Source: UBA11524 sp965646445
GTDB taxonomy: Bacteria; Bacillota; Clostridia; Christensenellales; Aristaeellaceae
DNA length: 64,000 bases
NCBI GenBank assembly: GCA_965646445.1
Contig: CBFFZW010000003.1
Span: 1 to 64,000, forward strand
Reading direction: 5' to 3'
In this document: in pieces, positions 26,350 through 34,466 of the stretch
How positions within the stretch are numbered: position 1 is the first letter of the stretch
Layout of the letters: each line of letters opens with the position of its first letter
The notes under the pieces: model-generated
Told to the model about the DNA's origin: nothing
The model's database searches: none
Seen by the model: the letters and a program-made list of their open reading frames with translations, nothing else
Program-made: the position numbers and the translations under genes

Positions 26350-27681
26350 TTATCGCTCGCTGACGGTGACCTCAATGGTCTCCGGCAGCACCTCCACGCT
26401 GAAGGCCTGTCCCTCGCTGTCCCGCACCTGGCAGACCACCGGCAACTGGTAAGTGCCTGCCGCCAGGCCCGAGGCGTCGCACACAAGGGTCAAATGGCTG
26501 CTCTTGAGGAACTGCACCCAAAGCTGCGCCCCGCTGATGGTCACCTGCGCCCGATTGACGGCCAGCTTGGCGCTCAGGCCGTCCCCGGTACCCGTTACCT
26601 CCACCTTCACATTCTCAAAGACACGGCTGCGGATGACGGGGCCGATTTCCACCACCACGGTCACGCTGTCGGTGCTGGTATAGGCCAGTTCCGATGGCCG
26701 CCTCAGCCGCAGATGCTCGTTGACGGATTCCGTCAGATCGGTGACATCCACGCTGCCCTGGGCAAAAAGGCTGTCCAGCAGCTCAAGGTTTTCGCGCTTG
26801 CCCGCCACGGTGACCCGCTCCGGCGTGATGGATACGCTCTTGATTTCATAGCCCTCCGCCGGCGTGCCGACCACCAGGCCCAGATCGTTCAAGTCCAGCG
26901 TGCGCACGGCGTAAAGCTGCTGCTCCACCACCACGCTGTCCAGCAGCACGGAGGATTCGTTCGTGACCTCCAGCAGGTGGCTCTCCACAATCTCGCCCTG
27001 GCTGTCCACCAGGCGGAAGGGAACTGCCGTGCGCACCAAGCCCTCCCGCTGGGGCAGGGTGCTCTGGTCGATGACGGCCTTCACCCGCACGATTTTTTCC
27101 ACCAGGGAGCGCGGGCCGCTGACCGTCACCACCGGCGGATCCTGATTGGGCGCGGCGGCATAGTAGCCCTCCGGCGCGCTGCCCACCACCTCCACCGAAA
27201 CGGGAATGCGGTAGCGGGTGATGTACTCCTCCACTTCCAGCTGCACCGTGGCGGGCTCCACCTCCGTCACCGTGCCGTAGGCGCTGGAATTGGTGGTCAG
27301 AATCGCCGCCTCCTGGACGCCCGCCTCCGTGATGCGGCTCAGATCCACCCTGGCGTTATAGTAGGTCGGCTGCACCGTCTGGTACTGCATCTGCGGCACG
27401 TTGGCCCGCATGCTGACGCCCTGCAAGTCCGTCGCCAGATCGCTGACGACGATAAAGCCGTTGCGCTTGATGGCCTCGGTGCCGGTGATGTTGACCGTCA
27501 CATTGTCGAAGGCCTTCTCGCGGGTCAGCGTGGGATCCTGGGCAATCAGGCCCGCCCACAGCACGATAGCGATCACCAGCGCCAGCAGCTTGAAGCCGCC
27601 GTTATGCACCAGGCCCCGAAGCATGGCCCGCAGGATATTCTTGAGGCTCTCCCGTCGGGAGGCAGGTCCCTTTCCGTTCAT
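26350..27681 (-). CDS. cdaR: CdaR (YbbR-domain) regulator of diadenylate cyclase
   Basis: CdaR is an extracytoplasmic protein that binds and modulates the CdaA cyclase. The 443-residue protein has one N-terminal membrane helix (about residues 29-46) and then a chain of about four YbbR repeats. Each repeat carries a VTVNITG-, VTVSGP- or VTVAGK-like strand. The ATG overlaps the last four bases of cdaA, so the two are translationally coupled. The family normally sits exactly here, before glmM; glmM is not in this window. Confidence 0.93.
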   Translation of the reverse strand: MNGKGPASRRESLKNILRAMLRGLVHNGGFKLLALVIAIVLWAGLIAQDPTLTREKAFDNVTVNITGTEAIKRNGFIVVSDLATDLQGVSMRANVPQMQYQTVQPTYYNARVDLSRITEAGVQEAAILTTNSSAYGTVTEVEPATVQLEVEEYITRYRIPVSVEVVGSAPEGYYAAAPNQDPPVVTVSGPRSLVEKIVRVKAVIDQSTLPQREGLVRTAVPFRLVDSQGEIVESHLLEVTNESSVLLDSVVVEQQLYAVRTLDLNDLGLVVGTPAEGYEIKSVSITPERVTVAGKRENLELLDSLFAQGSVDVTDLTESVNEHLRLRRPSELAYTSTDSVTVVVEIGPVIRSRVFENVKVEVTGTGDGLSAKLAVNRAQVTISGAQLWVQFLKSSHLTLVCDASGLAAGTYQLPVVCQVRDSEGQAFSVEVLPETIEVTVSER

Positions 27682-28532
27682 TTCGTCCCCGCCTCCTTCG
27701 CCTTGCGGCGGAACACCTGCGTCCAGCTCCGCCCGTTCGTCTGATCGTACATGCCCTCCAGGATCTCCCGCAGGGATTTGCTTTCCAGATGGCGTGTCAG
27801 CTTGCCGCCCCTGGCCATGGAGATGATGCCCGTCTCCTCGGAGACAATCAGCACCACGGCGTCCGTGGTTTCGCTGATGCCGATGGCCGCCCGATGCCGC
27901 GTACCCAGCTCATGACTGATGCCCCGGCCCTCCGTCAGGGTCAGGATGCAGGCGCCGGCCATCACCCGGGCGTCCCGGATGACCACCGCGCCGTCATGCA
28001 GGGGGGTGTTGGGCTCGAAGATGTTTTCAAGCAGCGCGGAGGAGATTTCCGCGTCGATGGAAATGCCGGTCTCGATCACGTCCTTCAGGCCGGTCTTGCG
28101 CTCGAAGACGATCAGCGCGCCCACCCGCCTGCGGCTGAGGTTGGACAGGCACTGGATGATTTCGCTGACGATGCGCTCCCGGTCATCGTTTTCGTCGTGG
28201 CGCTTTTTCTCGATGATGGCGCCCCGGCCCATCTGCTCCAGGGCCTTGCGGATCTCCGGCTGGAACAGAATCACCAGCACCAGCGGCCCGTTGCTGATGA
28301 CCGACATCAGCAGCCAGTTCAGCGCCGTCAGCCCCAATACGTCGCTGACGCCCACAATGAGCAGCAGCAAAACAAGACCCTTGAGAACGGCGCTTCCCCG
28401 GGTCTGTCTGGTCAGCATAAGCAGCTGATAAATAATCACGGCAACGATCAGAATATCCAATAAATCGGACAGGCCCGGCCGGTGAAATACGTTCCACACG
28501 ATATTCTGGATCATATTCCAAAGCGACGTCAC
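27678..28532 (-). CDS. cdaA: Diadenylate cyclase CdaA
   Basis: CdaA makes cyclic di-AMP from two ATP and is the housekeeping cyclase of Firmicutes. The 284-residue protein has three N-terminal membrane helices (about 20-95) and a DAC domain with the DGA motif in LHDGAVVI and the RHR motif in GTRHRAAIG. Both catalytic motifs are intact. The start codon is GTG at 28532; an internal ATG six codons later has a poorer site. It heads the cdaA-cdaR-hypothetical-rsmF operon. Confidence 0.95.
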   Translation of the reverse strand: MTSLWNMIQNIVWNVFHRPGLSDLLDILIVAVIIYQLLMLTRQTRGSAVLKGLVLLLLIVGVSDVLGLTALNWLLMSVISNGPLVLVILFQPEIRKALEQMGRGAIIEKKRHDENDDRERIVSEIIQCLSNLSRRRVGALIVFERKTGLKDVIETGISIDAEISSALLENIFEPNTPLHDGAVVIRDARVMAGACILTLTEGRGISHELGTRHRAAIGISETTDAVVLIVSEETGIISMARGGKLTRHLESKSLREILEGMYDQTNGRSWTQVFRRKAKEAGTK

Positions 28533-28576
28533 GCGATTTCTACCCCACTTTCGTATTCCATGGCGAGTCCGTCCTT

Positions 28577-28605
28577 ATTATACTACAACTCGGGGCGAAT
28601 ATGAA
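28577..28605 (-). promoter_or_regulatory. Putative promoter for the cdaA operon
   Basis: A consensus TATAAT on the minus strand (28577-28582) with a weak TTCATA 17 bases upstream (28600-28605). The minus-10 match is strong and the minus-35 is not. Confidence 0.45.
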
Positions 28606-28723
28606 TGCCTTTTTTCATGATTTCGGCACTTTTTTCATCGTTCCGCCAGCCGCGTTTCCGCAGATAAGCAACAGCCTCACCCTGGAAATCTTCGTTGGGA
28701 TTCCGCCCTGTCCGCCAGGGCAT
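28583..28723 (-). CDS. Possible 46-residue protein
   Basis: An open frame in the gap between a small membrane protein gene and cdaA. It encodes 46 mostly charged residues, beginning MPWRTGRNPNEDFQGEAV. No ribosome site is evident before the ATG and I recognise no family. Its end touches the putative cdaA promoter. It may be spurious. Confidence 0.3.
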   Translation of the reverse strand: MPWRTGRNPNEDFQGEAVAYLRKRGWRNDEKSAEIMKKGIHIRPEL

Positions 28724-28776
28724 GAAGCAGGCGCCGCCAAAGCGATACAAGCCGCTTTGACGGCGCTCTGTGCATA

Positions 28777-29316
28777 CTATTCCGCCAGCTGCTCCAGCAG
28801 CGTCAGGCTGCGGATGCGCCACTGGCCGTTGTCCTTGGCCAGCACCGCCCGATAGCGCGCCGCCTGCCACTTGGGCGGGTAGATCACGCTGTCGCCATAG
28901 GCCGCGATGGCCGCCTCCGCCACGCTGCCCTTGATGCGCCCGTCGATGCGGGGAATGCGCTCGGTAATGTCCACCCGTATCGTCTCGTCCCAGGGCCATA
29001 CCCACATAAAGCCCATATCCAGCCGATGGTCGATGCCGCGGATGTTGTAATTCTCGTAGGGCGAGGTGCCCTGCAAAACCGCCTGCAGGGCCGGATCCCT
29101 TTCCAGAAAGCTGTTCTGGAAATACTTGCTCAGCTCGGAGGGATCCTCCTCCATCATCACCACCTGAGCCCGGCGGGCCATGCCGTCCTTGAGGACGATG
29201 TGCACGTTGGTCACATTCATGGCGTAATAGAAGGCGACCACCGCCATGCCCAGCACCAGGCAGACAATCAGCAGCCGCGAGGCCGCATACCAGATCATTC
29301 GTCGAAGGTACTTCAA
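28777..29316 (-). CDS. Hypothetical membrane-anchored protein, TTG start
   Basis: Not recognised. The 179-residue product has one N-terminal membrane helix (about residues 15-33) followed by an extracytoplasmic domain of about 140 residues with strands around VHIVLKDGM and AQVVMMEEDP. I choose the TTG at 29316 because AGGAAGGAG and AGGAG lie just before it. The longer open frame from 29373 has no ribosome site. It follows the GT8 gene by 79 bases on the same strand, so an envelope role is possible but unproven. Confidence 0.65.
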   Translation of the reverse strand: MKYLRRMIWYAASRLLIVCLVLGMAVVAFYYAMNVTNVHIVLKDGMARRAQVVMMEEDPSELSKYFQNSFLERDPALQAVLQGTSPYENYNIRGIDHRLDMGFMWVWPWDETIRVDITERIPRIDGRIKGSVAEAAIAAYGDSVIYPPKWQAARYRAVLAKDNGQWRIRSLTLLEQLAE

Positions 29317-29395
29317 TGGCTCCTGCTCCTTCCTGCGTGATACCCATTTAACGATCCCGCATGGCGGAACCATCCCGCGGTGCGCCTTCAGCGTG

Positions 29396-30394
29396 TTATT
29401 TGCCGCGGGCCGCCGCCAGCTTTTTCTCCCGCATTCGCATGAAGGCGGGAATCAGCGCGTCGATGACGCGGTAGCGCACCATGGGCATGGGCCTGGTGAC
29501 CGCGTTGAACAGGCTGAAGCAGCAGTAATAAGCGCGCCAGCCTTCCTCCTTGGGGGTATCCGCCCAGGGCGACATGGCCAGGTAACGGTCATATACCGGG
29601 GTGTAGGGATGACGGTTGCCGGCGCGCCAGGGCCGCTCCTCCCCCAGGAAATGCACGATGGCGGGCTTCTCCGTGCCCCGGCGGTAGGCCTCCTCATCCA
29701 TGAAGGGCGTGGGCGCGGACATCCTCCGCTGGGCCTTCCAGGGATAATACAGCTGTACGGAGCCGTAGTTGTACCTGGGCGGCAGCTCCAGAATGCGGCC
29801 CGGCAGCGCGCCGTTGATGGCGTCCTGATCCGGGGCCACCAGGTTGCCGCCCCTGGCCTTGTAATAATCCAGGATGGTCTTTTCCGTGCCGTCCGCCCGC
29901 CACTTGCGCAGGTTCACCAGCAGCACGCCCGCGTTGAAATAAGGCTGCTCCACCGGCATCCCCAGCTGGGCCCGGCGGGCCTTGTTGGCCGTGGGCTCCG
30001 CCACCATGCCCAGGTCGAAGCCCGTCATGTCCAGGGCAAACAGCGGGGACAAATCTTCCAGCACCACGGTGTCGCAGTCCAGGTACAGCACACGGTCGAT
30101 ATCCTCCGGCAGCACCCGGGCCAGAAAGAGCCGGGCCAGGGTGCTGGACGCGAAGCCCCGGGCGTTGAAGTCAAAATCGAACCACCGGCGGAGATCCCCC
30201 AGCTCATAAAAAGCGATGCTTCTCCCCCGCTCGTCCGCCAGGCGCTCCAGGGCTTTTCGGCTTTCCTCGCTGACGCCCATGGACAGCACATGGATGGTCA
30301 GGGTCTCCGCCTGCCGGTTGCTGTCCATCAGCGACAGCATCCCCGCCGCCGCGTGGCGGACGTAGTTTTCATCCGTTGCGTACAGTACGTTCAT
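29396..30394 (-). CDS. Glycosyltransferase family 8 protein
   Basis: A retaining GT-A transferase of 332 residues. The N-terminal NVLYATDENY motif binds the nucleotide sugar and the metal motif is D-C-D at residues 106-108 in YLDCDTVV. The PYFNAGVLLVNL motif and a late IVHFLG histidine motif complete the GT8 pattern. Family members transfer glucose or galactose to LPS, glycans or protein. There is no signal or membrane anchor, so it works at the inner face of the membrane. It starts ten bases after the NYN protein gene. Confidence 0.92.
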   Translation of the reverse strand: MNVLYATDENYVRHAAAGMLSLMDSNRQAETLTIHVLSMGVSEESRKALERLADERGRSIAFYELGDLRRWFDFDFNARGFASSTLARLFLARVLPEDIDRVLYLDCDTVVLEDLSPLFALDMTGFDLGMVAEPTANKARRAQLGMPVEQPYFNAGVLLVNLRKWRADGTEKTILDYYKARGGNLVAPDQDAINGALPGRILELPPRYNYGSVQLYYPWKAQRRMSAPTPFMDEEAYRRGTEKPAIVHFLGEERPWRAGNRHPYTPVYDRYLAMSPWADTPKEEGWRAYYCCFSLFNAVTRPMPMVRYRVIDALIPAFMRMREKKLAAARGK

Positions 30395-30404
30395 GGCCGC
30401 GCCC

Positions 30405-31400
30405 TCACAAAAGCTCGATCAGCATGGTGCCCTGCTCGTCCATTTCCACCACCACCTGGCCGTCCTTTTCCAGCTGCTTCATCACATCCGAGAAGCGCTT
30501 GAAGCCAATGGCCCGCTCGTTGAAGTCCGGGTAGGCCGTGATAATGTCCGCCTTCAGGATGGAGGGATTCACCCGGTCGAAGCCGCCCTCCTTGTACGCC
30601 CGGAGCTGGGCCTTAAAGGCCTCCTTCCAGTTCTCGCGGGTCAGCTGCGGCACAGCCTCCTCCGTTTCCGGGGCGCTGTTCATGCTGACCATGACGTTGA
30701 AGTTGTCGTTCTTCACCCGCAGGTCCCCAAAGCGGGCGGAGAGCTTGGTCAGCAGCTTGGAGAAGGTGGCGCAGCCGTAGGACTTCTCGTTGAAGTCGGG
30801 ACGCAGGCGCAAAAGCACGCCTTTCAGCTCGCTGGCGTACATCTCGTCCGTGTCACTGGATTCCTCAAAGACCGAGCACAGCAGCTTGTTCAGCGCGGCC
30901 TCGTCCATCATTTCCTCGGTGGACGCGCCGCTCTTGTGCTTCTTGGGCGCGGGGGACACGCTGCGTCCGCCCACGCTCTCCAGGAACTGGAACTCATTGC
31001 AGGCATTGATGAAAATGCTGCTGGCCGCCTCGCTTCGGCTGATGCCCAGCACAAATTTGCCCATGCCTTTCAATTTGCCCACCAGCGGCACATAGTCGCT
31101 GTCGCCGGACACAATGCAGAAGGAGTCGATCATCTCGTTCTTGTAGGCCACCTCCAGCGCGTCCAGGGCCAGGAGGATGTCCGCGTTGTTCTTCTGGGCG
31201 ATGCCGTGGCGCAGGGAGGGCACCACGGTGAAGGTGTTGCTTAACAGCACCTCCTTGAGGTCGCTGAAGCGGTCGGTATAGCCGTAAACCTTGCCCAGCA
31301 GGATGTCGCCGCGGATCTTGACCTTCTCGATGATGCTGTTCAGCATGGCAACCTTGGCGCCGCAGTTCTCCAAGTCCACAAAAATGGCAAATTTACTCAA
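30405..31400 (-). CDS. NYN-domain ribonuclease-like protein with OST-HTH/LOTUS-type domains
   Basis: The 331-residue protein begins with a NYN/PIN-like nuclease domain (about 1-150). Its acidic residues lie in FVDLENC, ADILLALDAL and SGDSDYVPL, so the active-site pattern is complete. Two winged-helix modules of the OST-HTH/LOTUS type follow, near 165-235 and 250-325. Each contains an FNEKSYG- or FNERAIG-type FxkLl segment. LOTUS domains bind RNA, so a role in RNA turnover is inferred. The start is TTG; I prefer 31400, seven bases after GAGGG, to the TTG at 31424. Confidence 0.85.
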   Translation of the reverse strand: MSKFAIFVDLENCGAKVAMLNSIIEKVKIRGDILLGKVYGYTDRFSDLKEVLLSNTFTVVPSLRHGIAQKNNADILLALDALEVAYKNEMIDSFCIVSGDSDYVPLVGKLKGMGKFVLGISRSEAASSIFINACNEFQFLESVGGRSVSPAPKKHKSGASTEEMMDEAALNKLLCSVFEESSDTDEMYASELKGVLLRLRPDFNEKSYGCATFSKLLTKLSARFGDLRVKNDNFNVMVSMNSAPETEEAVPQLTRENWKEAFKAQLRAYKEGGFDRVNPSILKADIITAYPDFNERAIGFKRFSDVMKQLEKDGQVVVEMDEQGTMLIELL

Positions 31401-31439
31401 GGGGCAGCCCTCTTTCTGTTTCAATATGGGTTAACTCAA

Positions 31440-31640
31440 ACGCACCGCCGACGGCGGCCAATCTGACTGTTGACAAACCACCAAGCAGACCGCCGTCTGC
31501 AAGACTGTAATCGTATCCGCCAGCTCTGCTGGCGGGGCGGGGAGTTTTTCGTAGCAAAATGCAATTTTGCGAAGAAAAACATTCCTCAGCCTCCTCGACA
31601 AAGTGGCGTAAGCCACTTTGTCGACACGCCGACGGCGGCG
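31440..31640. repeat. Cluster of four hairpins flanked by a 13-bp direct repeat
   Basis: The gap between the NYN and GntR genes holds four separate inverted repeats: GCAGAC-CGCC-GTCTGC (31485-31500), CCGCCAGC-TCT-GCTGGCGG (31517-31535), GCAAAAT-GCA-ATTTTGC (31553-31569) and a perfect 13-bp unit alpha hairpin (31595-31624). CGCCGACGGCGGC occurs at both ends, at about 31446 and 31627. No open frame there looks coding. Confidence 0.7.
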
Positions 31641-31653
31641 GATGTCACATTGC

Positions 31654-32370
31654 TTAAATGCGGAAGGTGAAGCGATCTCCCCGGATGGACTGGCGGGAGG
31701 TGTGCAGGGGCTGATGATGCTGATCGTAGATAACCTCCCGCAGGCTCAGCAGCGCGTCGCCGGGATTGACATCCAGGTGCTTGGCCTGGGACGGGCCGGC
31801 ATAGCACAGAGCGATCTCGTGCAGGGCCTGGGCCGCCTCGATGTCATGCTCCTCCAGAATGGCGTAAAGGGAGCGGGTCAGGTCTTCCTCCAGCAGGAAG
31901 GCGCAGCGGGCAGGAAAGCGGTTGACCTCCAGCATCACGGGAACGTTGTCGGCCAGGCGCAGGCGGACGATTTCCACCACCTGCTCCCCTTCGGCGCACA
32001 TCAGCTCCCGGACATCCTCCTCCTCGGCAGGCGCCATCTGGGCGTGAATCACCCGGGTGCCGGGCGTGCAGCCCATCATCCGGCAGGCGTCGTGGAAGCT
32101 GTTGACATCCTTCAAATCCTTGCACAGCTTGGGGATGCTCACAAAGGTTCCCTTGCCCTGATGGCGCTTGAGCAAGCCCTCCTGGGTCAGCTCCGTCAGC
32201 GCCTTGCGCACCGTGACCCGGCTGACCTGGTACGTTTCGCACAATTCCTGCTCCGACGGAATCTTGCTGTGCACCGGGTACACCCCATCGGCAATGTCCC
32301 CGCGAAGCTTCTGGATCAGCTGCTTGTACAGCGGCCGATAGCTTTCCGCCACCAGGATCTGCTTTTTCAT
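31654..32370 (-). CDS. GntR-family regulator with UTRA domain
   Basis: A 238-residue repressor-type protein. The N-terminal winged helix (about 8-75) shows the GntR pattern KIPSEQELCETYQVSRVTVRKAL (described here in parts: KIPSEQEL and SRVTVRKALTEL), and the C-terminal UTRA ligand domain covers about 90-238. UTRA regulators usually sense sugars or sugar phosphates. GGGAGG lies seven bases before the ATG at 32370. It is divergent from two GT2 genes, but its target and ligand are not visible. Confidence 0.9.
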   Translation of the reverse strand: MKKQILVAESYRPLYKQLIQKLRGDIADGVYPVHSKIPSEQELCETYQVSRVTVRKALTELTQEGLLKRHQGKGTFVSIPKLCKDLKDVNSFHDACRMMGCTPGTRVIHAQMAPAEEEDVRELMCAEGEQVVEIVRLRLADNVPVMLEVNRFPARCAFLLEEDLTRSLYAILEEHDIEAAQALHEIALCYAGPSQAKHLDVNPGDALLSLREVIYDQHHQPLHTSRQSIRGDRFTFRI

Positions 32371-32444
32371 GTCCGTACCTCCCACCAGCGCTTTCCGATC
32401 GCGGCTACTCTGCTCTGCCGAGGCGCGGGGGAGGGCTTCGCCCT

Positions 32445-32483
32445 GTTTCATTGCCCCGTTTCATCGCCCCGCCTCATCGCCCC
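32445..32483 (+). repeat. Tandem repeat, 3 x 13 bp
   Basis: Units at 32445-32457, 32458-32470 and 32471-32483 differ at one or two positions from each other. Confidence 0.75.
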
Positions 32484-32615
32484 GAAAAGGCCCGCCGGTT
32501 TTCGATTCGCAGTCTGCCAACGGCGCATGGAGCGCACCCCGCTCAACGCTTCGCCATCGGCACTTTACCGCCAGTTTGAGTATACCATTGATCCGGGAAA
32601 ATTTCCAGCATTTTA

Positions 32616-32644
32616 TGGACAAAACCGGGCCGGCGCGGTAAAAT
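32616..32644 (+). promoter_or_regulatory. Promoter for the GT2 pair
   Basis: TGGACA at 32616-32621, 17-base spacer and TAAAAT at 32639-32644, upstream of AAGGAGG and the ATG at 32681. Confidence 0.6.
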
Positions 32645-32680
32645 ACAGGCGACAAGTTTCGCCCGCACAAGGAGGACGTC

Positions 32681-33451
32681 ATGACCACCCAGCCGATTCT
32701 GTCCGCCTGCATGGTGCTTTACCACCCCGGCGAGGAAGCGCTTCGCGCCGTTCAGTGCCTGAAGGACACGCCCATGCCCATCGACTTTTTCGCGGTGGAC
32801 AACACGCCGGAGGACGGCATGGCCGCCCGCATTCAGGCACTGCTGCCCTCCGCCCATATCCTGCCCCAGGCCCGGAATGTCGGCTTCGGCCGGGGCAACA
32901 ACGCCGCCCTGCCCCATCTGACCAGCCGCTATCACCTGCTCATCAACCCCGACGTCAGCTTTGCCCCCGACCTTCTCCCCCGGATGGTCGCCTACATGGA
33001 CGAGCACCCGGAGGCCGCCATACTCACGCCCCGGGTCTTTCACGAGGACGGCAGCGAGCAGTTTCTGCCCAAGAAGCAGCCGACCCTCCGCTATCTGATG
33101 GGGGGACGGCTGGAAAGGCTGGGCGAGCCCTTCCGCGCCTGGCGCAGGGAATACACCCTGGAAGGCCTCGACATCCGCCAGCCCACCCCCGTGGGCTTCG
33201 CCACCGGCTGCTTCCTGCTGATCCGCACGGAGCTTTTCCGCCAGCTGGGCGGCTTTGACGAGCGCTTCTTCCTCTATCAGGAGGACTCCGACCTCAGCCG
33301 GCGGGCCATGGGCGTCGGCTCCATCATCTACCACCCGGAGATGCGCGTCACCCATGCCTGGGCCCGGGAAAACACCCGCACCCTGCGCGGCAACCTGCGC
33401 CAGGTTTCCTCCATCATGAAATTCTTTATGAAATGGGGCTGGCGCTGGTGA
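32681..33451 (+). CDS. GT2 glycosyltransferase, rhamnosyltransferase-like
   Basis: A 256-residue inverting GT-A enzyme. It shows the VDNTPED nucleotide-binding strand, the NVGFGRGNNAAL motif, NPDV in place of DxD, and the FDERFFLYQEDSDLSRRA motif. That last motif is characteristic of WbbL-like rhamnosyltransferases acting on polyprenyl-linked precursors. Donor and acceptor cannot be fixed from the sequence. A clean AAGGAGG precedes the ATG. The stop overlaps the next gene's start (GTGA). Confidence 0.9.
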   Translation: MTTQPILSACMVLYHPGEEALRAVQCLKDTPMPIDFFAVDNTPEDGMAARIQALLPSAHILPQARNVGFGRGNNAALPHLTSRYHLLINPDVSFAPDLLPRMVAYMDEHPEAAILTPRVFHEDGSEQFLPKKQPTLRYLMGGRLERLGEPFRAWRREYTLEGLDIRQPTPVGFATGCFLLIRTELFRQLGGFDERFFLYQEDSDLSRRAMGVGSIIYHPEMRVTHAWARENTRTLRGNLRQVSSIMKFFMKWGWRW

Positions 33452-34389
33452 AGACCATTTCCGTGCTAATGGCCTGCTACCAGGGCGCGGCCTACCTGCC
33501 CGAGCAGCTGGCCTCCCTGGCCACGCAGGATGATCCCCGCTTCCGCGTACTCATGCAGGACGACGGCTCCGCCGACGCCACCCCCGACATCCTCCATGCC
33601 CAGGCGGAAGGCGACGCCCGCTTCGTCCTGGCGGCGGAAGGCGGGCGGCACCTCGGGGCCATCGGCAACTTTTTCAGCCTGATGCGCCAGGATACCGCCG
33701 ATTACACCGCCCTGTGCGACCAGGACGATCATTGGGAGCCGCATCGGCTCTCCCGCTGCCGGGAAGCCCTGTCGGCAGCCGAAGCCCGCTACGGCGAAGA
33801 GACGCCCCTGATGGTACACAGCGACTGCCGCCTGACGGACGAGGCGGGCAATACCCTCCACGAGAGTTTCTTCCGCCACCAGGGCTGGGCCCCGGCGGCC
33901 ACCACCCTGCCCCGGCTGCTGGTGCAGAACAACGTCACCGGCTGCACCCTGATGATGAACGCCGCCCTGCGCCGCCTGGTCTGCGAGTACGGCAATCCCG
34001 CCGACATGGTGATGCACGATTGGTTCATCGCCCTGACCGCCGCGGCCTTTGGGCACATCATCTTTCTGGACGAGCCCCTCCTCCGCTACCGCCAGCATGG
34101 CCGCAACGTGCAGGGGGCCAGCCGCACGGGGTTGATGCAGCGCGGCCTTCGCGCCCTCTCCACCCGGAAGAAGGGTAAGGCGCGCATCGCCATAACCTAT
34201 CGCCACGCCCGCGCCTTCCTCCATGCCTTTGATGACGGCGCGGCCCTGCCCGAACCGGCCCGCGACATCCTGCTGCGCTACCTGGCCACGGAAGCCATGC
34301 CCAAGCCCCGGAGGGTCTGGACGGTCATGCGCGGCGGCTATACCATGCAGAGCCCCGTCACCCGGCTCGGACAGATTTTCTTCGGCTAA
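33448..34389 (+). CDS. GT2 glycosyltransferase
   Basis: A GT-A enzyme of 313 residues. Visible motifs are SVLMACYQGAAYLPEQL at the N-terminus, QDDGSADAT, the acidic CDQDDHWEP site and MHDWFIAL, which is the catalytic-base region for this class. A flanking LRYRQHGRNVQG segment is typical of rhamnosyl- and galactosyltransferases of surface polysaccharides. The GTG at 33448 overlaps the preceding stop by four bases; an ATG at 33433 is an alternative. It is followed by a strong terminator. Confidence 0.88.
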   Translation: MKTISVLMACYQGAAYLPEQLASLATQDDPRFRVLMQDDGSADATPDILHAQAEGDARFVLAAEGGRHLGAIGNFFSLMRQDTADYTALCDQDDHWEPHRLSRCREALSAAEARYGEETPLMVHSDCRLTDEAGNTLHESFFRHQGWAPAATTLPRLLVQNNVTGCTLMMNAALRRLVCEYGNPADMVMHDWFIALTAAAFGHIIFLDEPLLRYRQHGRNVQGASRTGLMQRGLRALSTRKKGKARIAITYRHARAFLHAFDDGAALPEPARDILLRYLATEAMPKPRRVWTVMRGGYTMQSPVTRLGQIFFG

Positions 34390-34400
34390 TCCTGTTACAC

Positions 34401-34436
34401 AAAACGGCCAGTGTCAGCTCAGACACCGGCCGTTTT
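34401..34436 (+). terminator. Terminator after the GT2 pair
   Basis: AAAACGGCC-A-GTGTC / GACAC-CGGCCGTTTT hairpin ending in a T run. The A tract on the other side could also stop the convergent phosphonate operon. Confidence 0.85.
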
Positions 34437-34466
34437 CGCTTTCGTAAATAAGTCCCCTTGCTTCTT

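Larger units (their letters stand above)
32371..32680. other. Divergent regulatory region
   Basis: No gene is supported in these 310 bases between gntR and the GT2 genes. They contain three tandem 13-bp units of the form GTTTCATCGCCCC (32445-32483) and a plus-strand promoter at 32616-32644. The minus strand has a TATACT (near 32579-32584) that could serve gntR, with a weak minus-35. Confidence 0.6.

Noticed and set aside
24207..26363. A 718-residue plus-strand open frame
   Set aside because: It is antisense to rsmF and its neighbour, with an Arg/Gln/Pro-rich low-complexity product.
31440..31640. Hairpin cluster as a CRISPR array
   Set aside because: The inverted repeats differ from each other, there are no regular spacers and no cas genes.
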